Of a stretch of 64,000 bases of DNA, positions 13,501 to 25,012 are shown one piece after another. The translations under genes and the position numbers were made by a program. The stretch is taken from positions 12,404,763 through 12,468,762 of the forward strand of contig CM036239.1 in assembly GCA_020698575.1 (NCBI GenBank). Reading direction: 5' to 3'. Position 1 is the stretch's first letter; every line of letters starts with the position of its first letter. A model generated the notes under the pieces. That model was given only the letters and a program-made list of their open reading frames with translations. It did not search any database and was not told the origin of the DNA. This DNA is from Bostrychus sinensis (lineage: Eukaryota > Chordata > Actinopteri > Gobiiformes > Eleotridae).

Positions 13501-14762
13501 ATCACTGTGAACAGTTCATTAGAAATACATTCCCAGAAATTATACTGTTTTATGACATTTTTCATAAAACTGGTGCTTACATAATAGTCACTTCAAGTGA
13601 CTCCTATGCTTCACATCCTGTGCCATCTTGTTAATGAGAATTTCAGCTCCTCCAGTGATTCCTGAATCAGTCCACATGGAGAGACCTCGCTCACTTAAAT
13701 CAGTTTTGCGCTCTCCTATTAGCAAGAAACTGTTATATGGAGCTATATATAGTGTAAGCTGTCTGATTTGCTTTGTGTGGTGGAAAGCCAGCTGAGCACA
13801 TTAATCTAACTAAGCACTCTATTGCAGTAGACTTGTACTTGTTATTGGCCCATCTGCTACTTTATGCTGCCCCATAGACGAACTACAAATTCACAATTTC
13901 ATTGCATGGAGTGTCATAGAGGTTTAGATCTATATTCTTCCTCTGTACCTTCATCTTTGTTTTTAGACCGCACGGTGTCTGGCGCCATCCACCATAGCCA
14001 CACTGCTGCCTGGCACACTGCTCTTATAGTAGTGGAAGAAATGTGTCTGGAATTAGGCATTCTTAATCTCCAAAGACACCTTTGCACATGGAAAGTACTG
14101 CAAATCAACCACAAGAGAAAAAAAAGTCTCATCAAAGCCAACAGTAAATATGGAGAGGACAGCCAAAAATGAGGACAGGCATCTCTGCAGATCATGCAGG
14201 ATGTATTTGAGAGGAGCCAAGCTGACTTATTCTCAGACCACACCCTGCATCTACAAACGCTAACAGCAAAATAAAGGGGAGCAATACAGTTTAGTCCCCC
14301 TAATACTTTAAGAAATACTCCAGTAATCTTAGTTCTCAGATTGGTTTATGGTGCCAAACACAGAGTGCTTTAGGTGATAATATGTTTTTGGTTAAATCAT
14401 TGCTTACAATTGTTTTTATGTGGGGCATTTGTGTCCAGATTGTTTTCTCTTTCATTAAATGTTCAGAAATCTGACAAAAAATACACATTTTACCTTTACA
14501 CTTACATTTGAGAAATTAAAATACTAAATGATGAGTTCCTTTTTGCTATTTTTAACCCTTTGCATAAAGTGTGACTGAATCAATTCATTCCTCAAAATGT
14601 TAAAATGATCGTGAGAAACATGAGAGCTGACAGAGGGGATCAGGGAAGTAATATATGCTCAGTGACTCAAAGGGATACTGGAAGAGCATAAGCAGCTGCT
14701 TAATGCCATACTGCTTAATCACAACATCTGCACATAAACATGTTTTCACTGTCAAGGAGATG
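10521..14762. other. Gene-free sequence with one exon-like fragment
   Basis: No protein family was recognised. At 10740 an ATG opens 20 codons (MAADLETSETTALADTVAEL) that run into a GTAAGC splice-donor-like sequence at 10800. No acceptor or second exon was found, so it is not called as a gene. A poly-T tract lies at 12111-12130 and a short degenerate (CTAAAC)n stretch at about 13019-13055. Confidence 0.4.
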
Positions 14763-14770
14763 GTTTATGT

Positions 14771-15575
14771 CAGGGGTAGACAAGTTTGATTGCAGTTGGG
14801 CCAAATATTTTTTGAACCATCAGGTGGCAGGCCACAAGAATGGACATACAGTCCTCTGTCATTGTTCCTTCACAGCTTTAAATTAACATTAACCTGGGGT
14901 GACAGAGCCTTCTCCGTCGCTGCCCCCACCCTCTGGAATTCACTCCCACAACCCATCTGTGACTGCACTGACCTCCCCACCTTCAAAAACCTTCTCAAGA
15001 CCCACCTTTTCAGAACTGCTTTTAAAGTTTAAAGTTTAATATTTGTTTGCTTGTTTTGTTGTTTGTTTCTTTTTTATCCTTGTACAGCGACTTTGAGTGT
15101 CATGAAAAGTGCTTTTTATAAATAAAATGTATTATTTTTATTATTATTAATAATAACATATATTAACACGCCCAATTATGTATACAAAATATATAGATAA
15201 ATAAATACCTTAAAAATAAATAAATAAATACAAATCCTTACCCCATCCACACCACCCCTATTTTGCTACATTTTTACACGGCAAATGAGATAAACATTGG
15301 ATACTTATTGAATAGAGGCAAAGGTAGCCATGACAGAAGGAGGTCACATGAAAAAATGCTTGCTATTTATTGGTTGGAGGCAACTAAAACCATGAAACCA
15401 TGACCATGACAAGCTGTATGCTTGCAAATAGAGTCTTACAGAGGCCCCATTCACTGATAGCTGCACAGGGTTAAGTAATAACAATTAATAAAAGTGGATA
15501 TCAGCTAAAAAGTTGACGAGGGCCATCTGGCTGAGGGCCAAGTTTGGCCCGTGGGCCAGGGGTTACCTACCCCTG
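14771..15575. mobile_element. Non-autonomous hAT element with perfect 8-bp target duplication
   Basis: The ends are CAGGGGTAGACAA at 14771 and an inverted TTACCTACCCCTG ending at 15575, matching at 11 of 13 positions. The flanks are GTTTATGT at 14763-14770 and GTTTATGT at 15576-15583, a perfect 8-bp duplication. Subterminal sequence includes GGGCC boxes (TTGGGCCAA, GGCCCGTGGGCC) typical of this hAT group. A LINE fragment sits inside, so the element served as a landing site after its own insertion or carries the fragment as internal sequence. No hAT transposase frame is visible. Confidence 0.85.
14838..15160 (+). mobile_element. L2-like LINE, 3' end of the reverse-transcriptase ORF
   Basis: The frame ending at 15029 encodes GDRAFSVAAPTLWNSLPQ and then LPTFKNLLKTHLFRTAF, followed closely by a stop. 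This is the well-known C-terminal end of the L2/CR1-related reverse-transcriptase ORF, where W, NSLP and FK..LKTHLF are conserved. It is followed by a short 3' UTR and an AT-rich simple tail (ATTATTATTAATAATAA at about 15131-15158). The copy is 5' truncated, as LINE copies usually are, and lies inside the hAT element. Confidence 0.75.
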
Positions 15576-15583
15576 GTTTATGT

Positions 15584-17100
15584 TATGTTAGTCTGTACTG
15601 ATCTAGATGTTTGGTATACAGTACTATCGTATGTACTGATTTGAGTTTTTATCTTTTCTGTCAGTGTAATAGTTGATTATCAACTGTTTTGTTGTGGGTT
15701 GTTGTATTTATTAGGATATCTTTTTGTATCCATTATCCACAGAAACACAATTTAATTATCTTGCATTTCCACTTTTAAAGTGCAAATCAGTTGCATCTGT
15801 TAATTGTAGTTGCCACCATGATGCAGCTACAAAAACAAATTTATTAGAAGAGATTTTACAAAAGTCTGTTACTGACTTTATCTTCTTCACATCTTCAATA
15901 AACTCACATGTGAAAAGAGTTTAAAACACCATTTATAGATTTCAGTAAAAAGAAAGCCTCTAAATAAAATCCACACTGGCAGCACTGTACGTACAAGACA
16001 AAATCCCACTAATGATTCTTTCATGTTATCTTATTAGTGCTGTTTCATAGTTTAGTGTCTATCTTTAGCCACTTCTCTGATGTTAAAAGCCTCAGACATC
16101 AGCCGGATATTTAATTAGAAAGAATATTTTAATTTGCTCACATTGATGACGAACATTTTACTAAGAAAAAATACTTCTTGGAAGTATTCATACATTCATT
16201 TTTGTAATTTCTAGCGGTCGTCCATGGTATAACCTGCCTCACACCCAAAGTGATGATTTGCTTCGGCAGCCTATACAAGTTAAGTAATAGAAGATGTAAT
16301 GCATTCAAAAGTATTCTGAGTAATGTTACTGTACAGCATTTGCCACACAAAATGTTAAAAAGAAAAAGGAAAAATGTAGTGTGAACAAGCTTAGACAGTG
16401 ACAGTGAACTAAGATGAATCTAATGAGTGCCTCTAGACATCTTACTCACTCACATTAACTGTAAAATGCCTGTATTGACTGTTGTACAAAAACACTGTTA
16501 TGGTTCTTCAAATTGATATTTTGACTTGATTTTATTACCACTTGTCTAACTGTGTCTTATGGGAACAGAAGCTCATTGTCTTCATTGTCTTCACACAGCA
16601 TCAGTCCTGTCAGGGAGAGAAGTTCGACCTGCCATTCACAACCTTCACTAAACACACGACTGGAAACTACAATCTCTGCTTTTGTATTGGAGATTAGGAG
16701 CAATGCTACCCAAGCAGGGGAATACGTGACGAAATAGACCACTACTACTCTGGTTTTAGATTTTTTTTTTCCTCTAGTCACTCTTGTCTGGCAAGGGGAT
16801 CAAGACAATAATATATCCAACCTTTAGTGATTTAGTGAATCAACTGTATTTTGGATTTTAAATTATTACACTAATCTGCCCAAGTAAATTTTATGTAGGT
16901 GTAAAAAATAACAATCAGGTTTTCTTCCCATGCCTCAGTGACGTGTAAAGGAGTAAAATACTGTAAAATGGTACCAGTAGAAATACCACAGAAACCACAG
17001 AGACTGAAGGATGGGAATAACAAGTAAAAGGCAGGGAGCAGAAGATAGCATCCGTCTAATTGCACATAAAGTTTTGTACTACCAAAAGGCGGAGATGATG
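15584..17100. other. Gene-free sequence
   Basis: No recognisable exon, RNA gene or bounded repeat on either strand. The open frames are short and lack family signatures. Confidence 0.4.
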
Positions 17101-17136
17101 CTGATGACCACATGTGACATCATCAGGAGGGCCTAA

Positions 17137-17278
17137 CTTTATTTATAAAGCTTTTTGAACCCTCGCAGAGAGACAAAGTGAGGGCAAAGTCTCTCAACAA
17201 GAAGCACTGTCTCCTGTCCAAGACAAGAGGGCGTTATATTTTCACGGGCTTCACCATTTCCAGACATCAGACCTACAG
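17137..17278 (+). promoter_or_regulatory. Candidate distal promoter and non-coding first exon, possibly of pthlh
   Basis: A TATAAAG box lies at 17144-17150. About 25-30 bp downstream, a stretch richer in GC than its surroundings runs to a strong splice donor, CTACAG|GTGAGA, with the cut after 17278. TATA spacing, exon length (about 100 bp) and donor all fit a first exon, and the next gene on this strand is pthlh, whose start codon lies 7.6 kb downstream. Vertebrate PTHLH genes are known for several alternative promoters. Assignment to pthlh is inference. There is no open frame worth calling in it. Confidence 0.35.
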
Positions 17279-17880
17279 GTGAGAACTGTCTCTATCATGT
17301 TATTTTGTTTTCCTCTATTTCCTTAAGTGAAAACAATAGGTCATGTTGGGAGTTTTCAAAGTGGTTTAGCAGGGAAAAAAGTTTTACTTTCTTTAAATTG
17401 CATCTTGTGACAGTTATGTGCACTGTTATCCCCAAATCCATAGTCATCTGTCAAATTAGCTATAGAAGATCGAAAACACTTTTTTTGTTATTAAGACCGC
17501 ACTGACAAGGTCACTTAGTTGAGAAATAAAAGTAGGTTTCTACTGAAAATAAAATAGTTTTAAAGAGCAACTGTTTATTACACTAAGATACTTCCCTATC
17601 TGACATATGTAACAAAACTCACTGGATATGTAAAAACATATTAGGCCACACAATCAAGACAGTTACAATAATTTAAAGTATTGTTTTGTATTTTTGCTTT
17701 TTTTTTATATTTAGCCCTCATCAGGTTACAGCTCCAAACCGCTCTGCTGCTCTCTGGCAGCACAATGCTAACCAGAATCAGAGCTAATTGAGTGCAGGAT
17801 GATTGTCTGTGGGATCCATGTGTGACACACAGACTATGAACACCTATTTAGGAACATCTGCTGCAGTTACCAGGACAAAC

Positions 17881-17948
17881 ATTATTATTATTATTGATGA
17901 TGATAATAACAATAACAACAACAACAATAAGAATAAGAATAATAACGC
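17881..17948. repeat. AT-rich trinucleotide microsatellite
   Basis: ATT units pass into GAT, AAT and AAC units on the + strand (ATTATTATTATTGATGATGA and onwards). It directly precedes a dispersed repeat at 17950 and may be that repeat's tail region. Confidence 0.8.
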
Positions 17949-17949
17949 A

Positions 17950-18112
17950 TTAGTCTTATATAGCACTTTTCACTCAAAGCTGCTTTACAATTAGTTGCAT
18001 TGTTCATTAACTCCGCAGTCACACTCGGTGGCGGTTCTCTGGGGCAGACTGATGGAAGCATGGCTACCAATCTGCGCCTACGGCTCCTCCAACCACCAAA
18101 CACACAATAACA
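17950..18112 (+). repeat. Dispersed teleost repeat (TTATATAGC / CTTTACA type)
   Basis: The start, TTATATAGCACTTTTC followed by CTCAAAGCTGCTTTACA, then CACTCGGTGGCGG and CTCTGGGGCAGACTGA, is a very common fish interspersed repeat. I recognise the sequence but not its formal family. The TATATAGCRCTTTTC core is typical of retroposon 3' regions. Confidence 0.5.
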
Positions 18113-18179
18113 AGAACACATCCATACTTTTGCATATGTATCTGTTTTATAACCCAGCCAGACAGCTTCAATAACACAC

Positions 18180-19550
18180 AAATAAAAGCAGGCTGCTAGC
18201 TTTGGTGCTGTACAGGAAATCTGTTTTTATTTTGATATTTAAACAGTTTTTACAGCTTTTTTACAACCACCCTGCTAACACACTGTTTCTAAAACTGAGT
18301 TGGTTTTCACTCCTTTCCAACTTTTTAAAGTTATGTTCAACTTGGGCAATGCAGTGTATATCATAAATCACAGTGATTTCATATAATCTGGCAAACAATG
18401 ATAAGAAAACCATGGCAAGCTTTTTGTTAACACAAATTCATCAAAAAGACAAGGCGTCACAATTATGTACTCTAATGTGTAGACATTGGAAATAAAAGAG
18501 GGAAAGGTGCGTTTGTGCGTTTGTGTGACGGCTGTGCTCAGTGTTCTGCTTTGGATTTCTGTGTGGATGGCAACTCTTTGCTTCTTATTTCTGTTCTTTT
18601 TATTGGTTATTTGAGAAATAGTAGTGATTACTGTGCTTTGATCCTCTTTGTCACAATATCCAATATGCTCTACTCTGAATCAAAGGCAAATACACGACAC
18701 TGGCTGAATCATCTGCTGTTTGTTGTGATAGTTGAGCATTGATTTCCATTTCAAGGAAAAAAAAAGAATATCAACATGATTCATGGATACATTTTGTATA
18801 TTGGAATATATTGGAATAAAACTGTGGGCTCTACTTTGTGTATAATGTCAAATGGTGATGGGGTCAGCCAGAAAAGCAACAAATGTCCACAAATATGTCT
18901 GCGCACCGCAAGACTCTAAAGGATTAGTGTTTGTGGTCATAGAGCGGCAGTGGAGCGTGTGGTCCTGTGGTGGGCGTACGTTATATACTATGAGCTTTCT
19001 CATTTCTGAAAATGTCAAGTTTGTTTTTTACAGTTTCTATCCCATCCATAAAAATGCACATTCCCAAATTCCTACGCTAAAATATGTCACCATGGAGCAG
19101 AACTGGGGCCACAAGGGAAGGAGGTATGCCAGAGGTTAGGATGAGAGCAAGGAAGGCCACCCCTGAGAAGAGAGTGATCCAGACGTCTCTGGGACTCTTC
19201 ATCATTTCTCAATCATCAACATCTATCATCTCCCCCCCCTCCATCTTTTCACTGTCTGACCTCCATTCTTCACCCCCGTGTTTTACAGCTATTCCCACTG
19301 CCCCCACATACGCCATTAACAGTTTTATCCTCACTTTCACACAGGAGCAGAACCACTAAGCACATTGTCATACTCATGTACAAACTCACTGTTCTTCAAC
19401 GGACATTGATCCTTACCTTTCTGGGTGAAAATCACTGTCTGGGAATTTTTTAAAGACTCTGTGCCATTGGGAGATTGGGCCACTGACACTCCAGTCACAA
19501 AGTGAGTAAAGAAAGAATGATTCATTTCAGTAGATTCTTCATATTTATGA
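18180..19550. other. Gene-free sequence
   Basis: No exon or bounded repeat recognised. The longest frames show no family motif. Confidence 0.4.
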
Positions 19551-19552
19551 GG

Positions 19553-19619
19553 TATGGGCTTGTGGCTCAATGGAGCATTTAACCCTAAACTAGAAGGTTC
19601 ATGGTTCAGGGCTCTAAGA
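19553..19619 (+). repeat. tRNA-derived SINE-like head, cut by a MITE
   Basis: This is a second copy of the head seen at 4150: GAGCATTTAACCCTAAACTAG followed by a box-B-like GGTTCATGGTTC. It stops abruptly at the TA target site of the MITE that begins at 19622. The rest of the retroposon may lie beyond the MITE. Confidence 0.4.
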
Positions 19620-19621
19620 TA

Positions 19622-20111
19622 CACTATATTTATATTGAGTATTAGCTCAATATGCCTTTACACACATGTGAACTTAAGTGACATCACATTCTTAATCCAT
19701 AGGGTTTAATTTGACGTGGGCCCACCATTTGCATCTATCTACGTCAGACATCTATGTCTCTGAAGGCCTGGCTCGCAGTCTTTGCTCTAATTCATCCCAA
19801 AGGTGTTCTGTCAGGTTGAGGTCAGGATTCTGTGCAGGTTCAGTCAAGTTCTTCGACACCAAACTCGCTCATCCATGTCTTTATGGACCGTGCTTTGTGC
19901 ACTGGTACTGTTATGTTGGAAAAGGAAGTGGCCATCACTGTTCCCACAAAGTTGGGAGCATGGAATTGGCCAAAATATCTTGGTGCTGAAGCATTCAGAG
20001 TTCCTTTCACTGGAACTAAGGGGCCAAGTGCAGCTCTTGCAAAACAACCCCGCACCATAATCTGAATTCAGTTATTTGGGTGGGTGAGTAAATAGTTTTG
20101 GAAATATAGTG
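19622..20111 (-). mobile_element. Tc1-like MITE with TA target duplication
   Basis: The element begins CACTATATTT and ends AAATATAGTG, a 10-bp terminal inverted repeat, flanked by TA at 19620-19621 and 20112-20113, the Tc1/mariner target duplication. The interior (for example CCCAAAGGTGTTCTGTCAGG and TTGAGGTCAGGATTCTGTGC, with a GTGTAT...CCAAAACTATT end) is a widespread fish DNA transposon whose transposase, if present, would read on the minus strand. At 490 bp it is non-autonomous. Confidence 0.75.
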
Positions 20112-20127
20112 TATATTGACCCATGAA

Positions 20128-20280
20128 AAATTCTTTGGCTGCTCCCTATCTTTTAGACATCGCCACAGTAAACCTGGGTACTTTGGTAGGTTTTTATGGA
20201 TGACTTTCCTGATGCAAACCACCTCAACTTATCCTGGCTTGGGACTATAGCACCCACTGTGGAATAGGACCTCCAACCTC
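20128..20280 (+). repeat. Dispersed teleost retroposon-type repeat
   Basis: Motifs in order: TTCTTTGGCTGCTCCC, then CATCGCCACAGTAAACC, then CTTTCCTGATGCAAACC, then TTATCCTGGCTTGGGA. This is a common fish interspersed repeat. The same family appears inverted at 22557-22670 (TGCCAGTCCCAAGCC, AGAAGGGCATCTGTTGT) and as a fragment near 31978-32000. Confidence 0.55.
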
Positions 20281-20289
20281 CAACACAAA

Positions 20290-22550
20290 TAGATGTTACT
20301 TGCAATGTATGAAATGTTTTGAGTAGAATTTGTTTCAATTTTAGTGCTGTCCCCTTTGTTTTGAAGTACCATTCTCGGGCTGTGAATGTGTCTGCCTTTC
20401 TTAAAGCATTGATGATGGATCGGATGTTATTGGAAGCTGTGACCTGATGGGGCGAGCATGTCATTGTATCAATGTGGGGCCCTCAGGACAGAGGCAGTGG
20501 CAAAGTCCCGTCCACTGATGGGATAGATGCAAACAGTATGTGCCTTTGTGTGGAGAATAGGAGAAGCAGGAGAGGCTGCAGAGCTGGGGGGTGTACTCTC
20601 AAAGATTAAAAGCGGACATTTGTTTTGTGTATGTCGTGCTCTGCCAAGACACAGCAATTTTCTGTGAATCTAAAACAGCTTTCCTGGCTCAGACTACACG
20701 TACAACCTGCTGCCAGGAAAAGACAGATTTTTTTCCGTCTACCTGTTTACATACAGGTAAAGTAGCTCTTGCAGGTCAAAGGCACAGGAGAAGGCTATTT
20801 TCCAGAGTGAAAGTGCTACCCGAGGTCGGTGTCTGAGCTGCAACAGGTAGACTTTTCCATCACACTGCTGGGACACTCCTCCTTTTGTTCCTCTTTAAAA
20901 ACCCAGTGCACTCTCTGTTTTTGAAATGGCTCCAACCAAAGAAGCTCATAAAATGGAAAGAACTTGACTAATTTGCAGACAACTGGGGAAAACCTACTTC
21001 TATGACTTTTCATGGTAATACTTATTCACCATCAAATTGCTGATGTAGTGATCTGGGAAGTAACAGTGGAGTTTGTTTAGTTTGAGACATTTGATATTAA
21101 GGTCCATTGCCTTGAGACTTAATATTGGCTGTGGCTGTTTATGACTATGAGCACTACCAGTTGTGTTCATTGCAAACTTTTTATGTTCAGCCTTTACAGT
21201 GAAGCAGCTATTTCTGGGTAAATATCAAGGACCCATCCACAGACCAACGTCGCCAAGCCAGACTGAGATAATTGAGAAAATTGAAAACATAGAGTGAGTC
21301 AAACTCTGCCAGCAGTCTTAGTGTTGAGTTGGAGTACACAGGGAAGTCCTGATAAATATCTACGTATGTCCGTACTCCATATATAGGCTTTCCCCCCAGA
21401 AAAGAAATCTTGATGGCCTTCAAAGGTTTTCTAAAATGGGGCTTTTCCAAAAACCCTGGAGGCCATCCATAACCTTAGCCAAACATTTAGGAGTGCACAG
21501 TGGGCTAATCCAAGCGCCCTTTGCACTTGGACAGGCTGGTGGAGGGAGGACACATTAGCTGCAGCAACAACTTAACTTGGCCTGGACTCAAACCAGACAT
21601 TTTCAAGTTCAGGGATGTTTAATAAATGCTCAATTTATTCAGACAAAGTCCCTGAATCTCACAGTCATTAAAAGAATATCTTTTAAAGTCAAATTGGTCA
21701 GAATGCTTTAAAAAATTGTTACATCTAGATGGTGTTCCGGATACATACCAAAAACAAATAATTTCTTTCTTGGCTCATTACTGACCTTTTCTGAAGATTT
21801 TAAAGACTAATCATTACTTTTTGAGTTATCTTGCCAAAAGACTAACAAACAAACCAAGGCTGGTGTAAACTTAAACTCCTATTACCTCTATGCATTTCCT
21901 GAGGTAACCTGCACAAATGGGGTGCTTGTCTCTAAAGAGCAAACAGCAGTAAGTGACTTAAATGGTGCAGGCTTTGCTCTGAGTGACACATGTTGAAATA
22001 TCACAATGTGTTCCATCTGTGTTCCTTCAGAATTAAGAGCAGACCCCTGAGAGAGCAAATAACACACACTTATCTCTCTGTGTGGAAATCATTTGTGGGA
22101 AAATGTTTACACAAATTTGTGGAGTCCACATATCACATGTGTGGGGCTAAGATTTATGTGTACTTGCAGCATTTTTTATTATATGTTGAGTTCAGTGAGA
22201 ATACTGGACTGAGAAATGTTTAGACACTTGAGTTCCATGATGAATGTTGTGTTGTAGCCAGTTGATTTCTCTTTGATACAGCTCACACAGAAATGCACTT
22301 GGAACTAGAGTATGTTAAACAATAGGGAAGCCCTTGGGCCATAAAAAGTGACAGTTCATCAGTCTGGGTTCTTAGAGATTGTAGTCCTTGCCACACATTT
22401 CTGAAACTCAAAACACTGCTGTCACACCATTCAGCCTTCTCATGCTGTGAATGCGTTCTTCTTCTTTCTTTTAGCATTGATGAGTGACCAGTAAAAAGTC
22501 ACTAATCCAAGTTTTAGGTCACAAGTTTGAAAATACATATGTACTTAACG
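20290..22550. other. Gene-free sequence
   Basis: No exon recognised on either strand and no clear repeat boundaries. Confidence 0.4.
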
Positions 22551-22556
22551 TGACAG

Positions 22557-22675
22557 TGTACTCCTTGTGCCAGTCCCAAGCCAGACAAAAGCAGAGGACT
22601 CCAAGAAGGGCATCTGTTGTAAAATAATGCCAAATTCATATGTGAAGACTACATGCTGCACAAAATGATTTGTTT
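22557..22675 (-). repeat. Dispersed retroposon-type repeat, inverted copy
   Basis: The segment TGCCAGTCCCAAGCC followed by AAGAAGGGCATCTGTTGTAA and TGCCAAATTCATATGTG is the reverse complement of the family seen at 20128-20280. Confidence 0.5.
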
Positions 22676-23004
22676 TTGCATGGAAATATGATTGTTCAGT
22701 TGTTCACAGTTGAACAGCTTATCACATACTCACCAGCAACTCCTTCCTTTAAATCAAGTGCAAAGATGGTGTGAATGACAAATTGTCAATTTGGTTGACT
22801 TTAGGACACAAGTCCTGGTAATCTAACCAGAGTAGAGATGTGTTACAAAGATGACGGCACACTGGTCAGATGAGTCATCTCATATTGTTGATGTGACGTA
22901 AAACAATAAATGAGAAAAAAAAAAGCATAGAGGGTCACTGCCAATTAATGCAAAGATGTGTCACTGTGTTTTTCCTTGAATGAAAGATGAACACTCACTT
23001 TCTT

Positions 23005-23248
23005 GGGGGCACTGTGGCAGAGTGGTTAGCTCTCCACCTCCAGCAAGGAGATTGTGAGTTTGTTCATCAGGCTGGCCAATAAATGATGTCTCTGAGAGAC
23101 AATGGTTGTCTATCAGTGTATGTCTCTGTGTCAGCCCTGTGACTAACTAGCCACTGGGTGTACTCTGCTTTTGGCCCATAGTTGCTAGATTAGGCTCCAT
23201 CACCCATGACCCCTAACAGGAATAAGCAGAAGATGAATGATGAGACAT
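23005..23248 (+). repeat. tRNA-derived SINE of the GGCACTGTGGCAGAGTGG type
   Basis: It opens with GGGGCACTGTGGCAGAGTGG and TTAGC (a box-A-like tRNA head) and a degraded box B near 23055. It continues through AATGGTTGTCT, GTGTCAGCCCTGTGACTAAC, CCACTGGGTGTACTC, ATTAGGCTCCATCACCCATG and ACCCCTAACAGGAATAAGC, and closes with AGAAGATGAATGATGA. This is one of the commonest SINE-like repeats in teleosts. The internal third is deleted compared with the longer version I know. Confidence 0.7.
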
Positions 23249-23249
23249 T

Positions 23250-24180
23250 GTATATTGCTTTTACTATGTTTACTATGCATGAACCATTGGTTTATTAATT
23301 ATTACACTGTAAAAGCTGTTACATAAGACCATAGTAATCAACCGAGCACTGACAGTGTTGGTGGTCTGACACTGTTTAATCCATAAATATGACGTTGATG
23401 ATGTTTCCACCCACAGACATTTCAGTGTGATTTCATTAGACCAGATTAAACTCTTGTAATCTAATGCTGTATCCTCTCAAAAGTGTCAAATAACAGAAAC
23501 TAAGGCATTAGACAGCTAATTACAACAATACATCAGCAGGATTAGAAGAGCAATCCGTGACACACCACAGGTTAGACAAAACCGACATGACCATAGACTT
23601 ACAAATTATAAATGCCTGTGGTATTGTGTTAAAAATGTTGATATTTTTTCAATCCAGTATCAAAAAAGTTTGTATGTTTGTTGACAGTGCTGCCAGTAAG
23701 CTCAGTCTGTCAAAGCGTATTACTTGTGTGCATATATCAGGTAGTCAAATTCCTCAGACATGACTTTTTAGGGTGCTAGTGGCTGTACAAAGGCCACTGG
23801 TGCCCTGCAGTCAAGCTCTCTGACTCAACACAGTTCAGCTGTCAATATGCATCAGCAGGTAGGATTTACACGTCACAAAACAAAAGCATGCATCATTCAG
23901 GAGAGTATAAGCATAAAGTTATACAAAATTAGTTCACCTGTTTTATTTCTATATATTGTTTTTCAGAAAGCTAATACAGCCACAAAGGGAAAGAAAAAGC
24001 TTAAAGGAAAGAAGTTTTTCAAAAAAGTGTCATGCATTTAAGCTTCTTGTTTTAGTTGATGAGAAGAAACTCTTATTAGAAAGTAAAGCATGAAGCCAAA
24101 TCCTGAACATGAAATATCTTACACAAGTTCAAAATTAATGAGTGAGCAGGAAGGGTCTGGCACTGATCAAGCCTCACAGT
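23250..24180. other. Gene-free sequence upstream of pthlh
   Basis: No exon or repeat boundary recognised. The sequence is AT-rich and immediately precedes the proximal promoter candidate of pthlh. Confidence 0.4.
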
Positions 24181-24184
24181 CTTT

Positions 24185-24701
24185 TAGTTGCTATTTAAGA
24201 TTGGCTTATTTTGCACTGCTTGAGCGCCACCTACCTGTCATGGTCCTAGCCCATACTCTTCTTACTCCTCATCTACTCACTCGGGGCAGAGACATGATGG
24301 AGGCCGTCCTCTTTGGTATTAAGTCCTCCCCTTTCCTTAGCCTCTGACCTGCCAAGTCTCTCAGACAGCATGCAGCCAGCATTCCCATCACATTGACCTA
24401 CAGCAGCGGTAGAGCACGCTCAGCCCGTCATTACTTAAAGCACACTCTGCAGGACACCTGGACGACTGGCTCACTGTGCCCGAGGACACTTCTTCTCTAA
24501 CTTTGAGGAGCTTGCAAACAGAGGAACTATAAGTGATTTGGACTAGTGGGATTTTTTCTTCATAACCAAGGTGTCACCTGGATTGCCTCATAAGACTTTT
24601 GGCATCAGAGCTGAGACTGGAAAATTAAAAAGTGGACATTAGTGATTTATTGTTTTCTATTTTTTATTTTGTTTTTTGTGTGCGGGACACACTGTGAAAA
24701 T
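24185..24701 (+). promoter_or_regulatory. Candidate proximal promoter and 5' UTR exon of pthlh
   Basis: A TATTTAAG box at 24192-24199 is followed by a GC-richer stretch, and a good splice donor lies at 24702 (AAAAT|GTAAGT). The matching acceptor is TTAACACAG ending at 24891, just before the coding exon. The exact transcription start cannot be read. The region also contains out-of-frame ATGs, so either the start lies further downstream or the 5' UTR carries upstream ORFs. Confidence 0.4.
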
Positions 24702-24905
24702 GTAAGTTTTCACTCAACTAACCCACTCTTCTATTGTTTGTTAATTCTTTTTGTTGTTTTTATGGAGTTTTTATGGTTGTCTTTTGTGCTACAGGCAGTA
24801 GAACATACCTCTATTATTAAATCATCTATGTTTATATGGACAATTTAATTAAAGTTTTTCTTCTTTCTGTTTTCTGCTTGTGTTAACACAGAAAGAGTCT
24901 CTACA

Positions 24906-25012
24906 ATGCTCTGCTCCAGGAGAGATCTTCAGCAGTGGTGCTTTGCTCTCTTCTTACTCTGCTCTCCAGTGCCACATTATGGACGGCCCATTGATGCTCT
25001 GAGCAACAGAAT
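24906..25012 (+). CDS. pthlh coding exon 1 (signal peptide and propeptide)
   Basis: 35 codons plus two bases. The acceptor AACACAG ends at 24891, leaving a 14-nt 5' UTR stub before the ATG. The donor is AGAAT|GTGAGT after 25012. The first in-frame ATG after the acceptor gives a clean signal peptide. Confidence 0.9.
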
